A DNA stretch of 64,000 nucleotides from Flavobacterium stagni (GCF_004122105.1 NZ_SBKN01000001.1:248001-312000), one strand, 5' to 3'. Positions 17,715 through 27,926 are shown, counted from the stretch's first letter. Made by a program: numbers and translations. Notes: a model not told the origin generated them from the letters alone.

Positions 17715-18539
17715 ATGTCAACTATTACTGCGTCTGACGTAAACAAACTAAGAACCATCACCGGTGCGGGTATGATGGACTGTAAAAAAGCCTTGGTAGA
17801 AGCTGAAGGTGATTTTGACAAAGCAATCGAAATCCTTCGTAAAAAAGGACAAAAAGTTGCTGCTAACCGTTCGGATCGTGAATCGACTGAAGGTGCTGTT
17901 ATCGCTGCTGTAAATGCAGACAGCACTTCAGGAGCTATCATCTCGTTGAACTGTGAAACTGACTTCGTAGGTAAAAACGAAGGTTTCGTGAAATTAGCAC
18001 AAGAATTAGCCGCTTTAGCATTGAACTTCGATACGAAAGAAGCGTTATTGGCAGCTGACTTCAACGGAATCACTGTAGCAGAGAAATTAATCGAGCAAAC
18101 CGGAGTTATCGGTGAAAAAATCGAAATCGGTTCTTTCGAGCGTTTAAATGGTGCTTTCGTGAATTCTTATATCCACGCAGGTAACAAAATCGCTACTTTA
18201 GTAGCTTTGTCTGCTAACGTTGCTGGTGCTGATGAAGCAGCTCGTAACGTAGCTATGCAAGCGGCTGCAATGAACCCAATCGCTTTGAACGAAGAAGGAG
18301 TGGATGCTTCTATCATCGAAAAAGAAATTGAAATTGCAAAAGACCAATTGCGTGCTGAAGGAAAACCAGAAGCAATGTTAGACAATATCGCAAAAGGAAA
18401 AATCAACCGTTTCTTCAAAGACAACACGTTGGTTAACCAAGATTATATCAAAGACAGCTCAATGAGTGTAAGCGCTTACGTAAAATCAGTAGATGCTGGT
18501 TTAACTGTAACCGGATTCAAAAGAGCGGCTTTAGGTTAA
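17715..18539 (+). CDS. tsf: Translation elongation factor Ts
   Basis: A 274-residue guanine-nucleotide exchange factor for EF-Tu. The N-terminal UBA-like region and core contact read VNKLRTITGAGMMDCKKAL, followed by KKGQKVAANRSDRES. The conserved ISLNCETDFVGKNEGF and YIHAGNKIATLVAL mark the two subdomains of the core. Length and order are normal. It ends before a strong terminator. Confidence 0.97.
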   Translation: MSTITASDVNKLRTITGAGMMDCKKALVEAEGDFDKAIEILRKKGQKVAANRSDRESTEGAVIAAVNADSTSGAIISLNCETDFVGKNEGFVKLAQELAALALNFDTKEALLAADFNGITVAEKLIEQTGVIGEKIEIGSFERLNGAFVNSYIHAGNKIATLVALSANVAGADEAARNVAMQAAAMNPIALNEEGVDASIIEKEIEIAKDQLRAEGKPEAMLDNIAKGKINRFFKDNTLVNQDYIKDSSMSVSAYVKSVDAGLTVTGFKRAALG

Positions 18540-18560
18540 TTCTAAATTCACTTGAAATAA

Positions 18561-18592
18561 AAAAACCCGATGCTCTTGTATCGGGTTTTTTG
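18561..18592 (+). terminator. Intrinsic terminator of the rpsB-tsf operon
   Basis: ACCCGAT-GCTCTTGT-ATCGGGT with a run of T downstream, 21 nt after the tsf stop. Confidence 0.92.
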
Positions 18593-18635
18593 TTTTTTGG
18601 AGCAGACGTAATCGTGTCTTTATCCACTGCCTTCC

Positions 18636-18690
18636 GGTTTTCCGCTATAGCCCTCCACTGCGTTACGGGGCTGCCGCTGCAACCCGGGCT
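18636..18690. repeat. Copy of a GC-rich intergenic hairpin element (TTTCCGCT...GCCGCT type)
   Basis: The segment holds TTTTCCGCTATAGCCC, a central inverted repeat (AGCCCTCC/CGGGGCT region) and CTGCCGCTGCAACCC. A clearer relative is at 51345-51406, and an inverted, diverged one is at 63115-63163. Similar elements are common between genes in flavobacterial genomes; the function is unknown. Confidence 0.65.
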
Positions 18691-18711
18691 AATTAAGAAG
18701 TGCCTATTAAA

Positions 18712-18733
18712 AAACCCGGACTCAATCCGGGTT
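18712..18733 (-). terminator. Intrinsic terminator of the M3 peptidase gene
   Basis: AACCCGGA and TCCGGGTT pair around CTCAA. On the minus strand a run of six T follows, just past the stop at 18739. Confidence 0.87.
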
Positions 18734-18738
18734 CTTCA

Positions 18739-20847
18739 TTATTTTATCGGAAAATTTCGTGCACGCATCAAAGCATCTGTCGTTGATTTTTTCCCTCGGA
18801 ACAACGGATAAGAAACTTCAGGATCTACCGTATTCCCCACACTAAACACATGCTTCAACAAGCGTTTCGCCACTTCTTTGTCATACAATCCTTTGCCATC
18901 TACCGTAAAAGCTTCTGTCGCATCCGCACTAATCGCATCGGCCCACAAATAACCATAATAACCCGCAGCATAATCATCGCCCGAGAAAATATGTCCAAAC
19001 TGCGGAATACGGTGACGCATCACAATCTCGTGCGGCATGTGCAAACTGTATAAGGTCTTCGCTTCAAAATCTTTAGGATCAATCTCCGGATTCTCTAACA
19101 AATGCAATTGCATATCTACCAACGCACTCGAAATGGTTTCTACCGTTGAAAATCCTTCGTTAAATGTGGCCGCCGCTTCAATGCGGTTCACTAAATCCAT
19201 CGGCATCGGTGCTCCCGTTTGGTAATGCAACGCAAATCGATTCAAGACTTCGGGTGTCGCTAACCAACGCTCTAAAATCTGTGACGGAAACTCTACATAA
19301 TCCCGTGGGGTATTCGTTCCCGACAACAACGGATAATTTACATTCGAACACAAACCGTGCAACGCATGACCAAACTCATGGAACAACGTACTAGCATCAT
19401 CCCACGAAATCAATATCGGTTCGCCTTCTGCTCCTTTAATGAAATTACAATTGTTGGAAACGATCGTCATCACTTCGCCGTCAAAACGACTTTGCTCACG
19501 GTAGGCTGTCATCCAAGCGCCCGAACGTTTGCCTTTACGCGCATACGGATCAAAATACCACAAGCCTACTACTTTACCCGTAGTTTTGTTGGACACTTCC
19601 CAAACCCGAACATCCGGATGAAAAACAGGAACGTCATACACTTGCTTGAAATTCAAATTGAAAATTTCTCCCGCAACCCAAAACATCCCTTCACGCAATT
19701 TTTCCATTTGCAAATAGGGCTTGATTTGATTGGCATCTACATCGTATTTGGACTTTCTTACTTTCTCCGCATAATACCGGTAATCCCAAGGTTCAATCGC
19801 AAAACTGTTGCCTTCCGCGGCAACTATCTTTTGCATTTCTGCAACATCTTCCCGCACTTTCAACACCGCAGGCTCCCAAACGGATAACATTAAATCCAAA
19901 GTGCGTTGTGGTTTTTGCGCCATCGTATTGGACAAACTCCAATCCGCAAAGGTTTTAAAACCTAACAACTTGGCTTTCTCGGCACGCAACTTTAATATCT
20001 TCACCAAAGTCGCATTGTTATTATTGGCATTGTCGTTATCACCTCTACTCACGAAAATGCGGAACGCTTGCTCGCGCAAATCCCGGCGATTAGAAAAGGT
20101 CAAAAAAGGTTCGATCGACGAACGCGTATTCGCAATACATCCCAACGCCTGCAAATGACGCTCTTTGGCTTCACTGCGGGCGGCGTCGGCCAACTCCTTA
20201 GGAAGACCATCAAAGTCGGCTTCTGTTTGTAACGCCAAATACAAATTGTTTTCGTCGGCCAATTGGTTCTGACTGAATTTCGTGAACAATCCCGCCAATT
20301 CTTTATTGATTTCAGCGATACGGGTTTTGCTTTTGGGATCCGCCAAGGCGCCTTCGCGCACAAAATTTTGGTAGTAAACCGTCACCAATCGCTTTTGCTC
20401 CGGCGTCAATTTCTTCATTTCGGCACTTTTGTACACCGCTGCAATGCGATCAAACAACTTTTTGTTTTGATACATTTGGTTATTGACTTCAGAAAATTTG
20501 GGGGTAATGTCCGCTTCTACCGCCTCAAATTCGGGCGTGTTTAAATTCGAACTGTAAATGTCAAAAATCGCTTTAATGTGCGATAACCTTTTGCCTGAAC
20601 GCTCCATGGCAGCTATCGTATTTTCAAAACTAGGCGGCGTGGGCAGTGTAGCAATCACATCGATTTCGCGCAACTTATCCGCGATAGCAACATCCACCGC
20701 CGAGCGGAATTGGCTCACTTTGTATTCGGAAAAAGCGGGCACTCCGCCATATTTTCCCTTCCAATCGTTCAACAACGGATTGGTGTTTTGGGCGTCAAGA
20801 TTCATCATAGGAACAGCAATCAGCACAGTGAATAATAAATTTCTCAT
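18739..20847 (-). CDS. dcp: M3-family zinc metallopeptidase, peptidyl-dipeptidase Dcp-like
   Basis: A 702-residue enzyme with an N-terminal signal peptide (MRNLLFTVLIAVPMMNLDAQ), suggesting a periplasmic location, unlike cytoplasmic E. coli Dcp. The thimet-type zinc site is LFHEFGHALHGL (HExxH), with the third ligand region in EFPSQILERW. Upstream signatures include FENTIAAMERSG and GLWYFDPYARKGKRSGAWM. It would trim dipeptides from the C-terminus of short peptides. It is monocistronic with its own terminator. Confidence 0.92.
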   Translation of the reverse strand: MRNLLFTVLIAVPMMNLDAQNTNPLLNDWKGKYGGVPAFSEYKVSQFRSAVDVAIADKLREIDVIATLPTPPSFENTIAAMERSGKRLSHIKAIFDIYSSNLNTPEFEAVEADITPKFSEVNNQMYQNKKLFDRIAAVYKSAEMKKLTPEQKRLVTVYYQNFVREGALADPKSKTRIAEINKELAGLFTKFSQNQLADENNLYLALQTEADFDGLPKELADAARSEAKERHLQALGCIANTRSSIEPFLTFSNRRDLREQAFRIFVSRGDNDNANNNNATLVKILKLRAEKAKLLGFKTFADWSLSNTMAQKPQRTLDLMLSVWEPAVLKVREDVAEMQKIVAAEGNSFAIEPWDYRYYAEKVRKSKYDVDANQIKPYLQMEKLREGMFWVAGEIFNLNFKQVYDVPVFHPDVRVWEVSNKTTGKVVGLWYFDPYARKGKRSGAWMTAYREQSRFDGEVMTIVSNNCNFIKGAEGEPILISWDDASTLFHEFGHALHGLCSNVNYPLLSGTNTPRDYVEFPSQILERWLATPEVLNRFALHYQTGAPMPMDLVNRIEAAATFNEGFSTVETISSALVDMQLHLLENPEIDPKDFEAKTLYSLHMPHEIVMRHRIPQFGHIFSGDDYAAGYYGYLWADAISADATEAFTVDGKGLYDKEVAKRLLKHVFSVGNTVDPEVSYPLFRGKKSTTDALMRARNFPIK

Positions 20848-20952
20848 CGTAGTTTAGTATTTACTCAAATGTAAAAAAAGCAAAGCAATTGCCCTCTGAA
20901 AAAAACCATTTTTTAACAATTATTCAGCACAACTTTCGTTTTGTTTTTTAAG

Positions 20953-20960
20953 TATATTTG
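20953..20960 (+). promoter_or_regulatory. Putative -7 promoter element
   Basis: TATATTTG matches TAnnTTTG and lies 22 nt before the TTG start of the TraB-like gene. No good -33 box is visible at 19 nt. Confidence 0.45.
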
Positions 20961-20982
20961 TTGAAAACCAAAACTTTTTATT

Positions 20983-23900
20983 TTGAAAACAGCTATTCGC
21001 CTCGTTGTACTCTTACTACTCTCTTGTTCGGTTCACGCACAATTTGAAAAATCACTTTTATGGGAAATCTCTGGAAACGGACTCAAAAAGAAATCCTATG
21101 TGTACGGTACATTTCACGTAAGTGAAAAAATTTCCTACCATTTATCCGATGCCTTTTACCAACATTTATTGGAAGCCGACATTGTGAGTAACGAAAGTAA
21201 TCCCGAAACATGGGATATCCTTTTTGATCTCGCGTTGGGCGAAGCCAATTTCAATCAAGAATCCCACCAACTTTTTTCTGATAACATTTTAAAAGGAGCC
21301 GATAAACAAAAGATTCCGGGTTTGTTTGCCAATATGAATTATTTCAGCAACATGACCTCGGGCAACGATGGTGAATCCGCCGATTATCGCGAAAACACGG
21401 TGTTGGACATGTTCATTTTTCAAACCGCTAAAAAATACAACAAGAAAATTGTTGGTTTAGAAAATGCCAAAGAATCGTATTTGGCCTTGAACCGTTATGA
21501 AAAAACCCGCAACTACGACGAAGACGAAACAGAAGAAAATTCAGAAGAGGCTGAAGAAAAAAGAGCGGTTTTAGCTAAAATCATCAAAGGAAAATCAGCC
21601 TATCTTGCACTTAAAGACTTCTACCGCGAGAAAGACATTGTGATGCTAGATTCGTTGAGCAAACTCACTGACGGACCCAAAAAACACAAAATTCTCATCT
21701 TGGACCGCAACTACATCATGGCCAAAAGCATTGACTCTTTAGCGCGTCAAGGGAGTTTGTTCAGTGCGGTAGGTGCTGCACATTTGGCCGGAAAAGAAGG
21801 CGTTTTACAATTGTTAATCGACAAAGGTTATACCGTAAAACCCGTCCTTGGTCCGCTTACTAAAAAAGGCGAAGCCCAAAAGAAAGTTTTGGAAGAATTA
21901 TACGTTACTCCAAAAACCAAACCCAGTGCAAGTCAGGACAACATGATCCAAGCGGTGAGTTTCGATTTGGATCTGGAATTTGGTCCGATGAAAAGTACGT
22001 TGGACATTTCCAACGGAGGCGTTCTCAACATTACGCGTTTACCCCTCAACGATTTTATGGTGAAACGCAAGGATAAATTCAATCCCAAAACCATCGATAG
22101 TTTGCTATACGAATTCATCCCCGGTAAAATCTTAGAGAAAAAAGACATTGCCGAGGAATCGTTTGTAGGTTATGATGTGCGAAATAAATCCAAAACGGGT
22201 AACTACCAACATTTTCGTTTTTATGTCACGCCACTGGAGATCATTAGTATCTGTATGGTAGGACCCAACGACTATGTTAAGAAATTTGAACAAAGCATTT
22301 ACGACCGCATAAAAATCAAAGGATTTGGTAAAAACTGGGCAACCGTTTCCCCATCCAAAGGTGGATTTAGCGTTAATCTGCCCGAATACTGTGTTCAATA
22401 TGGCAATTCAGAGAAGTTTGATTCCAATGTGACGTTCCAAGCCTATGATCCAACTGAAAAAGGCTACTATTTTGTGTTGGAACAAACCATGAACGACTTT
22501 GAAAACTTGGATGACGCTTTTTTCCAACACGGACGTTTGCACAACGAATTCTACATGAATCACGAGTTGAAAGAAACCGCAACCTTTGATGAAAAAACCA
22601 CCGTATTTGAATCAGCAAACGACAGCGAAAGCCATAAATACCGATTAAAATCCTTCATCAAAGGCAACAAATATTACCTTTTAGGAGCCGTAGATAGCGG
22701 TGAAGAAAATACGCGTAAATTCTTCGACTCCTTCACCATTGCTCCTTTTAAATTGCAAAAAACTACGGTACACCGCGATACTGTATGTAAGTATACCGTT
22801 GAAATTCCGGAGAAAGTTAATGAAAGTAAAATATTAGGCGTTAGCCGCAGCGAAATGTACCGCTTCATGCCCAAGTCGCTTCGTGAAAATCGCATCAATA
22901 CTTCTTTTAACTCCCATTCGGGTCAGAGAGTATCCATCAATGAACTATACATTGGACGTTACAATCAGTTGAGTTCGATCGATAGTTTAAAAATAAATAC
23001 GTTGAACTATTTGGAAATCGAAGAAGAAGACAACGATTCGATTCCCGATGCGGATCCATTGCATTCCAAATGGGATACGTATTTTAAAACCAAAAAGAAA
23101 TCCAAAGTAACCCTCATCGACTTCAAGCAGGATACCGAGCAAAACGCACATATATTGGATGCAATCATCACCAAAACCGACGCCGCTCAAGCGATTAAAG
23201 TTCGAGTGATCACCAATAAAAACCGCCAAGTGATGCTAAAAACTTTGGTGGATAAAGACTATAAAAACGACGATGCTTTTATTGAAAAAGTGTACAGTTC
23301 GTTCCGAATGGAGCCCAATGAAGGCGCCGGATTTTTAGACGACAAAGTTCAGTTATTTATGGATGAAGCCCGCAGTGAAACGGATTCCATCCGTAAGTTG
23401 GCCTTTGAAAACATCTACTCGTTAAGTCTGAAAGAATCCGATTTTGAGCGCATTAAAAACTTTATCGACACCTTCTCGTTTAAGGATAAAGAAATTGAAG
23501 GCAAAAGTACGTTGTACAGCGAACTCAGTCATTTGAAAAATCCAGAAATTGAAACCTATCTCGAGGCAAAATACAAGGAAGAAGGTGTCAAATCGATTGA
23601 ACAATTGGCGATTTTAAATGCCCTGGCATCGCATGAAACTGAGAAGTCATTTAAAACCATTCTCCAATTGATGGAATACGATTTGCCGGTTTCTGAAGAC
23701 AGCTCAGAAATTTACCAACTCTTTGGTCATTTGAGAAAAAAACCGGAAATCAGCAAGGTACTGTTCCCCGATATTTTTCAATTCTACGGCATCGATGAAT
23801 ACAACAAACCGATTATTTTATTTTGCAACGAACTTCTCGAAAAGAAACTGGGATCACCCAAGAAAATTGCCGCTTTCCAGAAAATTATCTTGACCCATTC

Positions 23901-24660
23901 CAAACTGGAATACAAACGTATGGTGAACCGTCAAGAGAAAAAAGCCGCCAACGCCGATGAAGATGGTGAAGACAATTATATTGAAGATTATGTTGTAGCT
24001 GCTGAAGGTGAAGAAGAGGGAGAAAACACCCAATACAGTGATTTACTCAACTACATTTCCTTATTGTACCATTTGCCTTCGAACAAAAACGTGGATGAGT
24101 TGTTGGAAAAAATGAAGAAGATAGACGACCCGAGCTTGCAATTGGAAATTGTACAGTTGGAAATGGCGCACAACAAAACGACTAAAGAACGATTGCAAAG
24201 TGCGTTGGAGAATCCCAAATCCAAATTCAACACCATCTTGTTGTTGCAACAAAAAGACGACTTCAATTTATTAGATGCACTCAAAGACGATGAAATTTCT
24301 GAGGCAGCTATGTTGTTTTTTGATAAAGTGGGTGCCAAAGACAAAGTACAATTTTTAGAAAAACGCACAACCCAAAAAGACGGTCACGATTTGGTCTTCT
24401 ATTTTTACCAAACCCAGCCCATGAAAGATGGAAAACCCAGTGGAACCAAGGTGTTTCATGCGATGGCATTTGTAGTGAAAAATGGCAAAATTCTCCCTCA
24501 AGTTTTCAAATCACCCGTTGTGGAAGATATTGACGAAGAAAATACGGTGGAAAAATTGATGCCCATCATCATGAATGAAACATTGAACGAAAACCGTCCG
24601 ATGGCCAATTACCGCAAAGACAGTAACAATTATAACCCTTTAATGGATTACGAAGACTAA
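20983..24660 (+). CDS. Very large secreted protein with N-terminal TraB/GumN-like domain
   Basis: A 1225-residue protein starting at TTG, with a signal peptide (MKTAIRLVVLLLLSCSVHAQ). Residues about 20-300 match the TraB/PrgY/GumN fold: WEISGNGLKKKSYVYGTFHVS at the start, and SAVGAAHLAGKEGVLQLL near the end, where conserved His and Glu occur. Some relatives are proposed metalloproteases, but activity is unproven. TraB/GumN proteins are usually about 300 residues. The remaining 900 residues are of unknown type, rich in Lys/Glu, with helical HEAT-like stretches (about 790-1120) and an acidic patch near 990. It overlaps the next start by one base (TAATG). Confidence 0.8.
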   Translation: MKTAIRLVVLLLLSCSVHAQFEKSLLWEISGNGLKKKSYVYGTFHVSEKISYHLSDAFYQHLLEADIVSNESNPETWDILFDLALGEANFNQESHQLFSDNILKGADKQKIPGLFANMNYFSNMTSGNDGESADYRENTVLDMFIFQTAKKYNKKIVGLENAKESYLALNRYEKTRNYDEDETEENSEEAEEKRAVLAKIIKGKSAYLALKDFYREKDIVMLDSLSKLTDGPKKHKILILDRNYIMAKSIDSLARQGSLFSAVGAAHLAGKEGVLQLLIDKGYTVKPVLGPLTKKGEAQKKVLEELYVTPKTKPSASQDNMIQAVSFDLDLEFGPMKSTLDISNGGVLNITRLPLNDFMVKRKDKFNPKTIDSLLYEFIPGKILEKKDIAEESFVGYDVRNKSKTGNYQHFRFYVTPLEIISICMVGPNDYVKKFEQSIYDRIKIKGFGKNWATVSPSKGGFSVNLPEYCVQYGNSEKFDSNVTFQAYDPTEKGYYFVLEQTMNDFENLDDAFFQHGRLHNEFYMNHELKETATFDEKTTVFESANDSESHKYRLKSFIKGNKYYLLGAVDSGEENTRKFFDSFTIAPFKLQKTTVHRDTVCKYTVEIPEKVNESKILGVSRSEMYRFMPKSLRENRINTSFNSHSGQRVSINELYIGRYNQLSSIDSLKINTLNYLEIEEEDNDSIPDADPLHSKWDTYFKTKKKSKVTLIDFKQDTEQNAHILDAIITKTDAAQAIKVRVITNKNRQVMLKTLVDKDYKNDDAFIEKVYSSFRMEPNEGAGFLDDKVQLFMDEARSETDSIRKLAFENIYSLSLKESDFERIKNFIDTFSFKDKEIEGKSTLYSELSHLKNPEIETYLEAKYKEEGVKSIEQLAILNALASHETEKSFKTILQLMEYDLPVSEDSSEIYQLFGHLRKKPEISKVLFPDIFQFYGIDEYNKPIILFCNELLEKKLGSPKKIAAFQKIILTHSKLEYKRMVNRQEKKAANADEDGEDNYIEDYVVAAEGEEEGENTQYSDLLNYISLLYHLPSNKNVDELLEKMKKIDDPSLQLEIVQLEMAHNKTTKERLQSALENPKSKFNTILLLQQKDDFNLLDALKDDEISEAAMLFFDKVGAKDKVQFLEKRTTQKDGHDLVFYFYQTQPMKDGKPSGTKVFHAMAFVVKNGKILPQVFKSPVVEDIDEENTVEKLMPIIMNETLNENRPMANYRKDSNNYNPLMDYED

Positions 24661-25313
24661 TGTTTCAGACGCGTAAAGATATGGTCTACATCGTGTTGGC
24701 GGGTATTTTTATCACCAACGCATTGGTTGCCGAACTCATCGGCGGGAAACTCATTTATGTGGGAGAAGCCGTGATGAGTTTGGGAATCCTCCCCTGGCCA
24801 GTCGTTTTTGTGACTACTGACCTCATCAACGAATATTTTGGTGAAAAAGGCGTACGCAAACTGTCTTTACTCACCGCTTCGCTGATAACGTATACGTTTG
24901 TGCTGTTGTTCATCGGACTCCAGATTCCCGCTGTGAAAGGCGATGGTTTGGTGACCGACGACCAATTCAAAGCCGTTTTCGGACAGAGTATGCTCATTAT
25001 TATCGGAAGTATTACGGCCTTTTTGGTCTCACAATTAATTGATGTTACCCTATTTCACTTTGTCAAAAACAAAACGGGCAACCGCATGATTTGGTTGCGC
25101 AGTACGGGTTCGACCGTCATTTCCCAACTCTTTGACAGTTTCATTGTCTTGGGAATTGCTTTTTGGCTACCCGGAAAAATGGACAACGACACCTTTATTC
25201 TTTCCGCGTTTACGGGCTATTCCGTCAAACTTGGGATTGCCATATTACTGACACCGCTTATTTATTTGGGCCATTCGTTAATCGACAACTATTTAAAAAA
25301 AGATGGACACTAA
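24660..25313 (+). CDS. yhhQ: Queuosine precursor transporter, YhhQ/VUT family
   Basis: A 217-residue inner-membrane protein with about six hydrophobic segments. Family features include NALVAELIGGKLI, WPVVFVTTDLINEYFGEKGVR and RSTGSTVISQLFDSFIVLG. Members take up the queuosine precursors preQ0/preQ1. The start codon overlaps the stop of the TraB-like gene, and the 3' end overlaps tag by 11 nt, so it is the middle gene of a three-gene unit. Confidence 0.9.
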   Translation: MFQTRKDMVYIVLAGIFITNALVAELIGGKLIYVGEAVMSLGILPWPVVFVTTDLINEYFGEKGVRKLSLLTASLITYTFVLLFIGLQIPAVKGDGLVTDDQFKAVFGQSMLIIIGSITAFLVSQLIDVTLFHFVKNKTGNRMIWLRSTGSTVISQLFDSFIVLGIAFWLPGKMDNDTFILSAFTGYSVKLGIAILLTPLIYLGHSLIDNYLKKDGH

Positions 25314-25863
25314 ACACCGTTGCAGCTGGTGCGAAAAAGACGATTTGTACCGCGCGTATCACGATCACGAATGGGGCCGCCCGGTGCGCGACGACCAAAA
25401 AATGTTTGAATTCCTGATTTTGGAAACGTTTCAAGCCGGACTGAGTTGGTACACCATCTTGGCCAAACGCGAGAACTTTCGCAAAGCCTTTGACCAATTT
25501 GACGTTGTGAAAGTCAGTCAATACACCGAAACCAAAATCCAGGAATTATTGCAAGACGCGGGTATCATTCGCAACCAATTGAAAATTCGGGCAGCCGTGA
25601 GCAACGCCCAGGCCTATAGAAAAGTTCAGGAAGAGTTTGGTTCGTTTTGCGACTACTTTTGGAGCTTCACCGGTGGCAATCCCATCGACAATGCACCCCG
25701 AACCTTGAAAGACGTACCCGCCTCTACCCCGCTTTCGGATGCCATTAGCAAAGACTTAAAAAAACGCGGCTTCAAGTTTGTCGGCACCACCGTGGTCTAC
25801 GCCCACATGCAAGCTACGGGAATGGTGAATGATCATGTGGTTGGGTGTTGGACGAGAAAATGA
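25303..25863 (+). CDS. tag: DNA-3-methyladenine glycosylase I
   Basis: A 186-residue base-excision repair enzyme removing 3-methyladenine. The zinc-binding residues typical of Tag are visible: Cys in RCSWCEKD, His in YHDHEWGRPV, and the C-terminal NDHVVGCW. The catalytic-pocket region FEFLILETFQAGLSW is intact. The start lies inside the end of the transporter gene (11-nt overlap), showing translational coupling without any obvious functional link. Confidence 0.95.
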   Translation: MDTKHRCSWCEKDDLYRAYHDHEWGRPVRDDQKMFEFLILETFQAGLSWYTILAKRENFRKAFDQFDVVKVSQYTETKIQELLQDAGIIRNQLKIRAAVSNAQAYRKVQEEFGSFCDYFWSFTGGNPIDNAPRTLKDVPASTPLSDAISKDLKKRGFKFVGTTVVYAHMQATGMVNDHVVGCWTRK

Positions 25864-26458
25864 GCTGCTGAGAAGCTGAGCTACTGAGCGACAACACCTA
25901 CTAAAAAATAAAGGTAGTAAATTAATCCACCAAGCCGCATAAATTAAAAGTCTTAAGTCGGCCAAAGGCCGCGGTTCTTTGCAATCGTAAACTTGGCAAA
26001 CTTTGCCTCTTTGCGGTGAAAAAACCTTGTGAAACTCTGTGCCCAACTTAGTGAAACATTGTGTTCCAAAATTTTATAACATTAAGGTATTAAGTTAATC
26101 CACCGAACCGCATAAATTAAGACTATTAAGTCGGCCGAAGGCCGCAATCTTTATGCCTTAAACCTTAGTGCCTTTGTTACTTCGTGGCAAAAAGAAGAAA
26201 GAAGAAAGAAGCAAGAAGAAAGAGGAAAGAGGAAAGACAACTGTGGTATTCAACACGGCAAGCACTACACTCCTAAACCCAATACACTTATAAACTCTCA
26301 TTTGAAAATGTGATGATTTGAAGATTTGAAAACAGGTGTTCTTTCGCACCTACTGCTACACTCCTAAACTCTTCCACTTTTCCACCCCCTACCCATTGCG
26401 ACTGATAAACACGGCATCCAACCTAAAACTTTAAACCTGAAACTAAGTTTACCTCCGC
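25864..26458. repeat. Non-coding stretch made of dispersed repeats
   Basis: No gene is seen. Two copies of a roughly 52-bp unit (TTAATCCACC, CCGCATAAATTAA, TAAGTCGGCC, AAGGCCGC) lie at 25921-25972 and 26095-26146. A motif CTTAGTGCC-TTTGTTACTTCGTGGC lies at 26164-26188. An AGAAGAA-type purine tract covers 26190-26236. A unit with CTACACTCCTAAACCC, AATACACTTATAAACT and TTTGAAAATGTGATGATTTG lies at about 26255-26385. Parts of this composite recur at 29464, 35874 and, inverted, at 39741 and 40739. Confidence 0.8.
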
Positions 26459-27880
26459 TTAACGCGCAATCAACACGCGTAATTGCGTAATAATTTGCCC
26501 GTTTTTGTTTTGTAAGGCTGTGAGGTAACTCCCTACTGGCAAGGCACTCACATCCTCAGTAAATTGGGTTTCTCCATGGGGCAATGGCACTTGACGTAAA
26601 ATGCGGCCCGTTAAATCGTACCAAATCAAGGCTGTCGCTTCAGGAAAAGCAGTATAATCCAACGTGATAATATCACTAGCCGGATTGGGATACCCTTTCA
26701 AGACCGCACTGGCTGCTGTAACCTCGGGCGAGCTTAACAAACAAATCCCCGGAACTTGTACGGGTACCGTACTGCTGTTATCCGATGTACCGTTTCCAAA
26801 TTGTCCATACGTATTATCGCCCCATACCCAAAGCGTACCGTCGGTTTTGGATGCAATCGCAAAATTCTGACTCTTGCATTTGACCTTGTCCCAATTACTA
26901 TCCGTTCCAATTTGCACCGGCAAGGGCTGGTCTATTAAATTCCCTATCCCCAATTGACCGAAATCATTGGCCCCCCAAGCCCATAAGGTACCGTCAGTTT
27001 TGATTCCGTAAGAGCTAAACAATCCCGTAGCAATTTCCCGCCACGTATCCGTTCCCACTCGACGGGGAACATTACGAAACAACGTTAAGGACAACCCATC
27101 TCCTGTCTGTCCATAACCGCCTTCTCCCCATGACCATAAAGAACCGTCGGTTTTCAACGCGAGTATGTGCGCACCAAAGGAACTGATTTTCTGCCACTGA
27201 TTTTCCGTACCCAATTGAATCGGCAAGGGAACCAAGCCCGTACTCGACCCCTGCATGAGTAGTCCAGAAAAATTTCCTCCCCAACCCCATAAGGTACCGT
27301 CACTGCGCAAAGCAATGCCAGTACTCGATGCACTACAAGCCACATCTATATAATTGGATGCCGTAGTGATTTGTACCAAACTCAGTTGACTGAGCGGTGT
27401 AGTACTGCCCTGTCCCATTTGGTAAGAATCATTAACACCGGCACCCCACAGCGTTCCGTCACTCTTGATAAAAAAACTAAACTCTCGGTAGTTGGCTACT
27501 TTACTCCATAAACCCGTGCCTATTTGAGTAAAATTAAATACTCCATCAACTGATGAATTGATTCCCAAGCAACCATAAGAATTCATCCCTACACCCCAAA
27601 ACGTACCATTGGAACGAGAAACAAAAGTGTTGTTGCCCCCATTAATATTGCCAATGATGTCTGTAAAAGTTCCCAATTGTATAGGTGTCAACTCAATGTT
27701 TTGCTCTAGATCACTCGCTAAATTGTAGTAATTGTTGAATCCCCAACCCCACAACGTGCCATCACTTTTCAAAACCGTGACATAAAATTCTCCAGGGTTA
27801 AAATCTGTGTAACATTGTGCTTGCCCCATGCGTGGGAGCAACAAACAAAGGAGAAGAAAGGAATTGCGAAAAATGTGCAT
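26459..27880 (-). CDS. RCC1-repeat T9SS protein, copy 1
   Basis: A 473-residue secreted protein. A Met at 27898 is possible, but 27880 (MHIFRNSFLLLCLLLP) aligns with the start of the second copy and gives a clean signal peptide (cleavage near GQAQ). About seven RCC1/BNR-like blades are visible, each with (S/T)DGTLWGWG (TDGSLWSWGEGGYG, TDGTLWAWGANDFGQLG, TDGTLWVWGDNTYGQFG), which should form a beta-propeller. The C-terminus is a T9SS type A sorting domain (KGYPNPASDIITL, GSYLTALQNKNG). The binding partner is unknown. Confidence 0.9.
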   Translation of the reverse strand: MHIFRNSFLLLCLLLPRMGQAQCYTDFNPGEFYVTVLKSDGTLWGWGFNNYYNLASDLEQNIELTPIQLGTFTDIIGNINGGNNTFVSRSNGTFWGVGMNSYGCLGINSSVDGVFNFTQIGTGLWSKVANYREFSFFIKSDGTLWGAGVNDSYQMGQGSTTPLSQLSLVQITTASNYIDVACSASSTGIALRSDGTLWGWGGNFSGLLMQGSSTGLVPLPIQLGTENQWQKISSFGAHILALKTDGSLWSWGEGGYGQTGDGLSLTLFRNVPRRVGTDTWREIATGLFSSYGIKTDGTLWAWGANDFGQLGIGNLIDQPLPVQIGTDSNWDKVKCKSQNFAIASKTDGTLWVWGDNTYGQFGNGTSDNSSTVPVQVPGICLLSSPEVTAASAVLKGYPNPASDIITLDYTAFPEATALIWYDLTGRILRQVPLPHGETQFTEDVSALPVGSYLTALQNKNGQIITQLRVLIAR

Positions 27881-27926
27881 GGCGTTCGAGTCTATCAATT
27901 GTTTAAAATATCTGTTTCAGTTCCGC

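Noticed and set aside
26191..26360. Short ORFs in the repeat tracts (e.g. Lys/Arg- or Ser/Leu-rich frames in 25756-26349)
   Set aside because: They follow simple purine repeats and dispersed elements, and show no family similarity or start signals.
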